The translations under genes were made by a program, and so were the position numbers. From the NCBI GenBank assembly GCA_030609775.1, contig JAUWTD010000009.1:1-33703 (forward strand): DNA of 33,703 nucleotides. The letters are read 5' to 3'. This DNA is from Candidatus Altarchaeota archaeon. GTDB taxonomy: Archaea; Altiarchaeota; Altiarchaeia; IMC4; QMZM01. Positions 26,650 through 33,703 of the stretch are shown one piece after another; within the stretch, counting starts at the first letter, position 1; every line of letters begins with the position of its first letter. A model generated the notes under the pieces. It had not been told where the DNA came from. It did not search any database and saw only the letters and a program-made list of their open reading frames with translations.

Positions 26650-27221
26650 CCTATTCTCTCCACCCATAATTCCAGAAAATATTTTTCAAAATAATCTGCC
26701 ACATGCCCTGAAACAATAAGAACATTAGCCTCATTGTTCCGATCCAAGCCATAGTAGCTGAAGTTCGTCGATCCGAGGACAACAACCTCTCCATCGATTA
26801 TGATCAACTTCGCGTGAGTTGTCACATCCTTGCCGTCATATCTGATAGGTACACCCTTATCTCTCAAATATTCGAATGCATTATTCTCCTTAGAATATTC
26901 ATCCACAATTATGCGGACATCAACACCTCGCCTATGAGCATCTAACAGAGCCTCAACAAGAGTGTTTTGGTTGCTTTCAGGATACTTCAAATAATATTTT
27001 AGTTCAAATGATGCTATGTGAATAGACTCCTGAGCCCCCTGTAATGCATCATAGACCACTGGAAAATATCCTCGATCAGATAAGGGAACTACAGATGCCT
27101 GATCAATGCAAAGGGTTTGGGGACACACATCATCCTCTGCGAAATGAACTACTTCAACACCCAGAACAACCCCAAAAAAAATCCCTAAAAGGAATACATA
27201 CCAAATCTTTGCTTGCTTCAT
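26646..27221 (-). CDS. Secreted or membrane-anchored phospholipase D-like protein with a single HKD motif
   Basis: MKQAKIWYVFLLGIFFGVVLGVEV anchor; THAKLIIIDGEVVVLGSTNFSYYGLDRNNEANV. Start at 27221 preferred over 27305. Confidence 0.87.
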   Translation of the reverse strand: MKQAKIWYVFLLGIFFGVVLGVEVVHFAEDDVCPQTLCIDQASVVPLSDRGYFPVVYDALQGAQESIHIASFELKYYLKYPESNQNTLVEALLDAHRRGVDVRIIVDEYSKENNAFEYLRDKGVPIRYDGKDVTTHAKLIIIDGEVVVLGSTNFSYYGLDRNNEANVLIVSGHVADYFEKYFLELWVERIG

Positions 27222-27231
27222 ATTGAAGCAA
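27213..27231. promoter_or_regulatory. Perfect inverted repeat covering the PLD start codon
   Basis: TTGCTTCA-TAT-TGAAGCAA. Confidence 0.5.
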
Positions 27232-27250
27232 TTATTAGATATTATTAGAT
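27231..27250. repeat. Tandem 10-bp repeat attattagat x2 in a divergent promoter
   Basis: Perfect direct repeat between divergent genes. Confidence 0.8.
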
Positions 27251-27272
27251 AAGAAACCAAAATAAGGTAATT

Positions 27273-27548
27273 ATGGAAAGGAAAGATCCAATAATAAGGG
27301 AACACCTTACATCAGGTAAAAGTATGCAATGGCATCTGGACCAGATGAAGTCACATGTAGAGGAGATAAGGGAGCTATATGAGGCAGGTGATGAACCCTA
27401 TAAAGGAAACAAGACGTGTAGAGACCATGCAAGAGTTGAAGGCTATGATCTCATAGTTTTGACGGCTGAAGCCTTTGATATGCCAGAGATATTAGAGCAG
27501 ATCCCCGAAGGGATAAAAGATAGGTTCAGGAAAAAAAGATTAAAATAA
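27273..27548 (+). CDS. Small conserved-looking protein of unknown function, 91 aa
   Basis: MERKDPIIREHLTSGKSMQWHLDQMKSHVEEIRELYEAG...; compact ORF filling the gap. Confidence 0.65.
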   Translation: MERKDPIIREHLTSGKSMQWHLDQMKSHVEEIRELYEAGDEPYKGNKTCRDHARVEGYDLIVLTAEAFDMPEILEQIPEGIKDRFRKKRLK

Positions 27549-28034
27549 TAGATCTTTTACCGGCTTCCTCTCAGGTATTTTACCCTCTTCTGCCCGATGA
27601 CCTATTGCAACAACAGCCATAAGCTCAAAACCGTGAGGTATGTTAAATAATCGAGAAAACAGTTCCTTATTTTTTAGGATTTCACCCAGCCACACCGCAC
27701 CAAGCCCTATAGAATGCGCTTCGAGTAACATATTCTGGATGCATGCACCAATTGCAAGCAAATCCTTTGTCTGATCATAGGCTGCTGACTCATCCGAAAA
27801 GACTGCGATGTTAACAGATGCATCACGAATTATTCTGCCGTAGTGTGTAAGTTTCGCTGCCTCCTCCTTTACCTCATCCTCCCTAAAAACTAGAAACCGC
27901 CAAGGCTGATTATTGAGTCCGGACGGAGCCCACCTCCCCGCCTCAAGAATCCGCATAAGATCCACGTCACCTACATCCACCGACGAAAATTTGCGAATAC
28001 TGCGCCTACTCTTTATTGTCTCCAACAGATCCAT
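27540..28034 (-). CDS. Nitroreductase-family flavoprotein
   Basis: LLETIKSRRSIRKFSS, EAGRWAPSGLNNQPWRFLVF, IGACIQNMLLEAHSIGLGAVWLGEI. Start at 28034 preferred over 28055. Confidence 0.92.
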   Translation of the reverse strand: MDLLETIKSRRSIRKFSSVDVGDVDLMRILEAGRWAPSGLNNQPWRFLVFREDEVKEEAAKLTHYGRIIRDASVNIAVFSDESAAYDQTKDLLAIGACIQNMLLEAHSIGLGAVWLGEILKNKELFSRLFNIPHGFELMAVVAIGHRAEEGKIPERKPVKDLLF

Positions 28035-29385
28035 GATAAGATGAAGAAGAAACAAATGTTAAGGGTTTGGTTCCCATCTTCCGGATAACCCCCGCCTTAA
28101 CCATAGTTGTTAAGGTATTGCGCAGATGATACTCAAAAACATTGAACTCATCCATTAACTCAGACACAGTCTTAGGTATATTTAAAGCCTCCGATAAAGT
28201 CCTCTCAAAATATATCTTAGACAGCTTCCCGCGTATAGGTATCTTAACACCGGTTCTTTTCTCTAACATATGGAATCTACTAAGCAAACCCTGCCAATTG
28301 AAATACGGATCCGTCTGCAACCTAACATATTTCGTAAACAACCTATCCCAGCATAATTTCTCATTAAGTAATAGATGCTCACAACCAAAAATGTCTCCGC
28401 ATTTATTTGAAAGAGATTTAGAGAAAAACATATCATCATGCGAAGAATAGGTTACCTCTTCAACTCCAACACCTATTCCATCATCCATTAAACCAATAAC
28501 CTGGGTCTGCAGATCCATCCACGAATCAACAACATCAAAACGCAGAGCCAACTCATCAATACAAAACATATCCATCTGCGCATTATTTTTCATATAAAAC
28601 TCGCAGACTAAAGAAAACAAATCTTCATTCTCAGAACACCTTAAGGAATGGATAAAGATCTCTTCGACTGTTAACTCCTTTCCCGGAACATGATAATAAG
28701 AATAATCCGGCGAATAATTGACGTTGAAGTCAACAAACCTTGAAAACGCCGTCAACGAACCATTAACACAATTCCTGCTCTTAAACAGCCCCCCCTCATG
28801 TGAAGACCATATCTGAACAATATCTGAAACCTGCTCTTTTTGCTCTCTTGCGGCCTTTAAAAATCCTATGAGATTAGATCTATCCTCTTTTACCCTGAAA
28901 CATCGGTTATCTTGCTCTACCAGAGGACTAAGCTCTTTTAGATATTTGTAGACAGATGGAATAGAAATATTTCTATGGGCTGCAATCTGCTCTATACTCT
29001 TCCAATCGAGAAGAGATTGCAGAATGAAAAAACGTTCACCTATAAGTGCCTCAAAATTAAAGCCCTCATGCTGCAGATGATAAAAGAATTCAGTAAACTC
29101 ATTCTTCTTTAACTCAATAGAGTTTTTTTTCTCCTCAACCAACGAAAAATGCTTCAGTTTTCTTAGGGAGAGATACACCGAAACCCTTGACTTCCTTATA
29201 TCTTCCCTAAGATCCCTAAGATTTCTCCTGTCGTGTATAAGAAGAGCCTGGATAATAGAGACATCGGTCATATTGAATATAAACTCCTCTGGCACACCCT
29301 CAGCATCCACATTTATCTTTACACCCTCGTCCCTGTTTTCCTCAATAGCGGCCTTTAGTATATGCCAATCGTTCATAGACTCCAT
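28006..29385 (-). CDS. Multi-winged-helix protein of unknown function
   Basis: Candidate wHTH segments near the N-terminus (DVSIIQALLIHDRRNLRDLREDIRKSRVSVYLSLRKL), next (SIEQIAAHRNISIPSVYKYLKEL) and at the C-terminus (TVSELMDEFNVFEYHLRNTLTTMVKAGVI). Start at 29385 preferred. Confidence 0.7.
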   Translation of the reverse strand: MESMNDWHILKAAIEENRDEGVKINVDAEGVPEEFIFNMTDVSIIQALLIHDRRNLRDLREDIRKSRVSVYLSLRKLKHFSLVEEKKNSIELKKNEFTEFFYHLQHEGFNFEALIGERFFILQSLLDWKSIEQIAAHRNISIPSVYKYLKELSPLVEQDNRCFRVKEDRSNLIGFLKAAREQKEQVSDIVQIWSSHEGGLFKSRNCVNGSLTAFSRFVDFNVNYSPDYSYYHVPGKELTVEEIFIHSLRCSENEDLFSLVCEFYMKNNAQMDMFCIDELALRFDVVDSWMDLQTQVIGLMDDGIGVGVEEVTYSSHDDMFFSKSLSNKCGDIFGCEHLLLNEKLCWDRLFTKYVRLQTDPYFNWQGLLSRFHMLEKRTGVKIPIRGKLSKIYFERTLSEALNIPKTVSELMDEFNVFEYHLRNTLTTMVKAGVIRKMGTKPLTFVSSSSYHGSVGDNKE

Positions 29386-29386
29386 C

Positions 29387-30778
29387 TTATCTGAAATCAC
29401 CCTCCTTAAATGCAACAACCTGATACTTATAAATCCTAGCCTCCGGTTCCCTCCAGCAATCTCCGGATAGACCTGCCTTCATACATAGACTCGACAGAAA
29501 CTCCTCTTTTCCAGGAAGCGTCTCCCATACCTGAGGAAGATAGGTTGCACTCCGGCCACCACATTCGAGTATTATGCCATCAGATCCTGGCCGGATTTTC
29601 TCAAGATACGCTTCAGGCGAATCTGCAACAACTAACTCAGGAACAGTTAAAACAGAAACCTCAATTTCTATATCAGCTAGTTCACTTACATCAACTGGCT
29701 TAAAACGGGGATCATGGAATGCCGCATTTATAGCATTATCCCTAACATCAATATAAAGAGGCTGCATGCCTTCAAGATGACCTATACAACCCCTAAGCTG
29801 CCCGTTTTTTTCAAGTGTTACGAAAACGCCTTTATTCTCCTTTAACATAGGATCATTTGTCTGAGGCTCAAGTCGTTTCCCTTCCCGCACATAAAGTTTG
29901 ATGGCATCTCTTGCCAGCTTCAAAAGATACCTTCCCTGATCAGAGCTCAACGCCTCCCTTTTGTTAGCTTCATAGAATGCAAATGCAGCATAACCTACTA
30001 CACCGGAGGTGTCACCAGTATCGCCAATAACATCACCTGAATTCATATACTTTAGAAGCCGGTTAAACCAATTCAGTTTCTGAGCAATCTTCATTGTCAC
30101 AAGAACAGGGAAATAACCACACATCTCACACCCTGCAGCCTGCTCTATATTTAAAGACAATATGGAATCAATACACTGGTTATCAAGTGAAACAGCCTCA
30201 TTATAAGGATGAAAATGCGAAAGATCAGTGCTTGCAACAAGCAGGGTGCTTTCATCCATATGCTGTATGATAAGATCAGAGAATTCATCAATATCAGACC
30301 TAGACAATTCCCCAACAAGTAGGGGAACAACCTCAAAATCAGTTAACATATACTGAAGAAAAGGTATTTCTATTTCGGCTGCATGCTCTTTTAAATGAGC
30401 TTCAGATACATTAGAAACCAAAGAAGAGCTCTTTCTTATTTTCTCTGCCACACAAGAAACCTTAACCTCACCTAAAGGAGTCGCATAATGAGTATGATTA
30501 GAAACCGACACACCCTTAAGAGGATACTGATGCGAAGGCGCAAGGATTATAACGGTTTTATAGATTCCACCTTCAAGCTGCCTGAAAGCATTCGCTGCAA
30601 CCTCGCCCGAGTAGGCATACCCTGCATGAGGCGCAATCAACGCCTTCACCTCACCAGATTCTTGCTTTTCTGTTTTAGCGAAAAAAGCTTCAAGCTGCTG
30701 CAAAAGAGCATCCGCTGAACCAGGATACCAGCTACCAGCCACAACAGACTTACGCACATATTTTTTTATTGATACCAT
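29387..30778 (-). CDS. MEMO1-AMMECR1 fusion protein
   Basis: VVAGSWYPGSADAL, LIAPHAGYAYSGEVAA, LAPSHQYP, EHAAEIEIPFLQ; then GVFVTLEKNGQLRGCIGHLEG, AFHDPRFKPV. Confidence 0.93.
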   Translation of the reverse strand: MVSIKKYVRKSVVAGSWYPGSADALLQQLEAFFAKTEKQESGEVKALIAPHAGYAYSGEVAANAFRQLEGGIYKTVIILAPSHQYPLKGVSVSNHTHYATPLGEVKVSCVAEKIRKSSSLVSNVSEAHLKEHAAEIEIPFLQYMLTDFEVVPLLVGELSRSDIDEFSDLIIQHMDESTLLVASTDLSHFHPYNEAVSLDNQCIDSILSLNIEQAAGCEMCGYFPVLVTMKIAQKLNWFNRLLKYMNSGDVIGDTGDTSGVVGYAAFAFYEANKREALSSDQGRYLLKLARDAIKLYVREGKRLEPQTNDPMLKENKGVFVTLEKNGQLRGCIGHLEGMQPLYIDVRDNAINAAFHDPRFKPVDVSELADIEIEVSVLTVPELVVADSPEAYLEKIRPGSDGIILECGGRSATYLPQVWETLPGKEEFLSSLCMKAGLSGDCWREPEARIYKYQVVAFKEGDFR

Positions 30779-30879
30779 TCACCCCCTCCAACATAAATCA
30801 ATACAAACAAAAAAAAAGTACAATTAAAGATAATAACAAAGATCAATAAAATACAGCCACACCCTATACCCCCATCCAA

Positions 30880-30899
30880 ATTTCCGTTAATTTCCGTTA
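30880..30899. repeat. Tandem 10-bp repeat atttccgtta x2
   Basis: Perfect direct repeat in a divergent intergenic region. Confidence 0.8.
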
Positions 30900-30934
30900 T
30901 AATCTCTATATCCAATATAAGTGAGGGGTGGTGG

Positions 30935-31162
30935 ATGAGAAAAACAAAAATCGATGACATGATAGATGACATGGATGCTGAAGGCTTAGTGAAGGTCTTA
31001 ATTAATCCTGAAGAGGGGATCATATACAAAGGAACAAAAAACAAGCCATTCATCCAGATTCTTTACAATGGATGCTGGTTCATCCAGAAGAATGCCTCAA
31101 CTGCTAAAGGATTAGGGGAAGATAAACTTGATTTGCTTAGCCAAACCCTTAAGAAAAAATAG
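30935..31162 (+). CDS. Small protein of unknown function, 75 aa
   Basis: Purine-rich RBS-like gaggggtggtgg before ATG; 3 bp from tyrA. Confidence 0.65.
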   Translation: MRKTKIDDMIDDMDAEGLVKVLINPEEGIIYKGTKNKPFIQILYNGCWFIQKNASTAKGLGEDKLDLLSQTLKKK

Positions 31163-31165
31163 ATA

Positions 31166-32491
31166 ATGAAGGAAAAAATTGCTATAATAGGGGGATACGG
31201 AGGCATGGGAAGGTTCTTTGCAAGGCTTTTTGCAAAGGAAGGCTTTGATGTAATAATAACTGGATCTGACCAAACCAAGGGCAAAGCAACCGCAAAAGAA
31301 CTAGGGGTTTCATATGAAAGAGACAACAAAAAGGCTGCAGAAGACGCAGATGTAGTGATTATATCGGTTCCTATTGATGCTACAATACAGGTAATAAAAG
31401 AGGTTGCTCCAAGGGTTAGGGAGGGTTCACTGCTTATGGATGTGACCTCTCTTAAAGAAAACCCTTGTAAAGCAATGCTAGAATACTCCAAGGAGGGTGT
31501 CGAAGTCATAGGAACACATCCCGTATTCAGCCATAGAGTAGGGGACATAGAAGGGCAAGTGTTTATTTTAACCCCGCTCAAAAAAGAAGGTAAATGGCTT
31601 AAATGGCTCAAGAAACTCCTGAAAAAACATAAGGCAAGGGTCTATGAGTCAACACCCAGGGAACATGATGAAATAATGACTGTCGTACAGGGACTCACTC
31701 ACTTTATTTATATCTCCATCGGCAAAACATTGCAAGAAATTGATTTTGACATAAAGAAATCAAGGCAATTTTCTTCTCCAATATATGAATTAATGCTGGA
31801 TATGATGGGAAGAACCATCGGCCAGAATCCGGGACTTTATGCATCAATCCAGATGCAGAACCCTAAAACAACCCAAATCCATAATAAATTCCTTGAAGTC
31901 GCAGGGAAACTTAGTAAGGCAATAGAGAACAAAGACAGAGAAGAATTCGGAGAGATTATGTCTTCTGCTGCACGACACTTTGACGACGTTGAGCAGGCAA
32001 TGGGAAGATCAGATAAGGCCATATCGTCTCTTGTCTCTGAATTATCCTACCTGAAAAAATCAGTTGGAAAAGAATTATGCCTAAAACACATATATTCCGA
32101 ACAAATCCATTTAGGTATCGTTAAATCAGTAAACCCCGAAAAAGTCGTCCTCAAAGATTCCGGGAGAGAATATACCCTCAACATATCAAATATAAGGATT
32201 CTGGGAGATGCTGAAAAGATAGAGTACAAAAAAAATAAGTATGGCACGGTAAAAAGAGATTTCTCAATTATCCTTGATGAGAGGGTAAACGAAGAGTTTC
32301 TTTCAACCTTGCTTATAAACTTTGATGAACTGATTTATGGTGTCGAAATCAAAGACATCTACAGGGGGTCACAGATAGAAGAAAACAAAAAAAGCGTCTG
32401 CTTCGGTGTCGAGATAATAAATTCAGAGACTAAGAAAACAGAGAAAAAAATAAACATATTCTTTAGTGACCTAGGCGGCAAGCTAAGATAA
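31166..32491 (+). CDS. tyrA: Prephenate dehydrogenase with C-terminal FDX-ACB-like domain
   Basis: IAIIGGYGGMGRFFARLFAKEGFDV, SVPIDATIQVIKEVAP, LLMDVTSLKENP, GTHPVFSH; C-term VKRDFSIILDERV...DIYRGSQIEENKKSVCFGVEI. Confidence 0.87.
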   Translation: MKEKIAIIGGYGGMGRFFARLFAKEGFDVIITGSDQTKGKATAKELGVSYERDNKKAAEDADVVIISVPIDATIQVIKEVAPRVREGSLLMDVTSLKENPCKAMLEYSKEGVEVIGTHPVFSHRVGDIEGQVFILTPLKKEGKWLKWLKKLLKKHKARVYESTPREHDEIMTVVQGLTHFIYISIGKTLQEIDFDIKKSRQFSSPIYELMLDMMGRTIGQNPGLYASIQMQNPKTTQIHNKFLEVAGKLSKAIENKDREEFGEIMSSAARHFDDVEQAMGRSDKAISSLVSELSYLKKSVGKELCLKHIYSEQIHLGIVKSVNPEKVVLKDSGREYTLNISNIRILGDAEKIEYKKNKYGTVKRDFSIILDERVNEEFLSTLLINFDELIYGVEIKDIYRGSQIEENKKSVCFGVEIINSETKKTEKKINIFFSDLGGKLR

Positions 32492-32494
32492 AAA

Positions 32495-32552
32495 CAACCT
32501 TCAGAAAGGTTGATCATCACAACGAGTATATGAGGGGTTTAAAAACCCCTCA
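32495..32552 (+). terminator. Two hairpins downstream of tyrA
   Basis: caacctt-caga-aaggttg (32495-32512); tgaggggttt-aa-aaacccctca (32531-32552). Confidence 0.5.
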
Positions 32553-32704
32553 GAACGCATTATAACAAACCCGGAAACACCCATCCAGAACCCCATACGT
32601 ACCATACAAACCTAGATTTTATAATACAATAAAAAAAATGGGGGATTAAGACTGAACTGATTTATTTTAATTTTATCACAATATTTGTATTAAGGTGAAT
32701 GATT

Positions 32705-33691
32705 ATGACAAAGGTTTATTATGATGATGATGCGGATTTAAGCATCCTTGATGGTAGGATTATAGCAGTTATGGGCTTTGGAAACCAGGGAGCTGCCCAG
32801 GCACAGAATATGAGAGACTCAGGTCTTGAGGTTATAATCGGGGCGAGACGGGGAAGCAGTTGGGATAAGGCAAAAGAAAAAGGCTTCGAGGTTATGGAGG
32901 TAAATGATGCTGCAAAGAAGGCAGACATAATCCATATACTGCTACCAGACGAGATCCAGGCCGAGGTATACGCAAAAGAAATCAAGCCAAACCTTGAGGA
33001 GGGGAATGCCTTAATGTTCTCCCATGGATTCAGCATAAGATTCAATGCAATTAAACCACCTGAATATGTTGACGTCATCATGGTTGCACCAAAGGGTCCG
33101 GGCATTCTTGTGAGGGAAACATTGTTGGAGGGCTTCGGAACCCCGGCACTCATCGCAGTAGAACAAGATTATACCGGAAAGGCAAAGGATACGGTGCTTG
33201 CAATCTCGAAAGCATTAGGCGCTACACGCGCAGGCGTATTGGAGACAACCTTTCCAGAGGAGACTGAAACAGATCTCTTCGGGGAACAAGTCGACTTATG
33301 CGGCGGCGTAAGTGAGTTGGTTAAGGCCTCATTTGAAACTCTGGTAGAGAACGGATACCAGCCAGAGATTGCATACTTTGAAACATTGCATGAACTAAAG
33401 CTGATAACCGACCTAATCCAGAAGGGTGGGCTTGAATACATGTGGACGTGTGTTTCCAACACTGCAGAATACGGTGGAAGAACCCGAGGATCAAAGATAA
33501 TAACCTCGGAAACCCGGGAAAACATGAAAAAAATCCTGGAAGACATCAAAACAGATAAATTCGCAGAGGAATGGATCAATGAATACAAATCAGGCTTACC
33601 TAACCTGAAAAAAATGAGAGAAGAAGATAAAGAACACCAAATCGAGAAAGTAGGGGCGAAACTGAGAAAAATGTTTATGAAAAAAAAATAA
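32705..33691 (+). CDS. ilvC: Ketol-acid reductoisomerase
   Basis: IIAVMGFGNQGAAQAQNMRDSG, LLPDEIQAEVY, FSHGFSIRFN, VIMVAPKGPG, DLFGEQVDLCGG. aaggtga RBS favours ATG at 32705 over 32699. Confidence 0.96.
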   Translation: MTKVYYDDDADLSILDGRIIAVMGFGNQGAAQAQNMRDSGLEVIIGARRGSSWDKAKEKGFEVMEVNDAAKKADIIHILLPDEIQAEVYAKEIKPNLEEGNALMFSHGFSIRFNAIKPPEYVDVIMVAPKGPGILVRETLLEGFGTPALIAVEQDYTGKAKDTVLAISKALGATRAGVLETTFPEETETDLFGEQVDLCGGVSELVKASFETLVENGYQPEIAYFETLHELKLITDLIQKGGLEYMWTCVSNTAEYGGRTRGSKIITSETRENMKKILEDIKTDKFAEEWINEYKSGLPNLKKMREEDKEHQIEKVGAKLRKMFMKKK

Positions 33692-33703
33692 TACCCCACC
33701 CAA

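Noticed and set aside
26452-26694. 80-aa plus ORF between the glycosyltransferase and PLD genes
   Set aside because: No domain, runs through direct-repeat copy B, and opposes the better minus-strand remnant frame.
27231-27250. Insertion-element end or target-site duplication
   Set aside because: The repeats are directly adjacent with nothing inserted between them; better read as a tandem promoter element.
32719-33699. 144-aa and 176-aa minus-strand ORFs
   Set aside because: Antisense to the unambiguous ilvC.

Overview
Archaeal, gene-dense 33.7-kb window. Supporting markers are SepRS, archaeal D-aminoacyl-tRNA deacylase, MptE-like DUF115 and RHH/Roadblock/KaiC-like proteins. SepRS and MptE suggest a euryarchaeal or methanogen-related lineage, but I cannot fix the taxon. 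I found no tRNA, rRNA, CRISPR array or transposase. Most genes are housekeeping: yhaM-like, XPD-like helicase, thiI, dtdA, nurA-like, lysA, pmm/pgm, sugar-NTP transferase, rtcA, tmk, pdxS, mptE-like, ogt, thiL, sepS, tyrA, ilvC. The best candidate for an undescribed system is the 15.47-20.18 kb block. It holds an intact KaiC-like ATPase, a Walker-A-less KaiC-like protein, two Roadblock/LC7 paralogs, a DUF2226-like protein with a terminal winged helix, and a fusion of a Walker-A-less KaiC-like domain to a Ras/MglA/CvnD-like small GTPase with an unusual NKAN G4 motif. A nearby protein (22.86-24.65 kb) combines a degenerate hexulose-phosphate-synthase-like barrel, a long coiled coil and a winged helix. 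It shares a Trp-heptad motif with the DUF2226-like protein, so it may belong to the same system. Other unusual architectures are an XPD-like helicase with a RecQ-type RQC domain, TyrA with an FDX-ACB-like C-terminus, an RHH-nucleotidyltransferase fusion, and a thymidylate kinase with a coiled-coil insertion. There is also an AT-rich glycosyltransferase segment bounded by near-identical 32/33-bp direct repeats. All family assignments come from reading motifs by eye; no searches were run.
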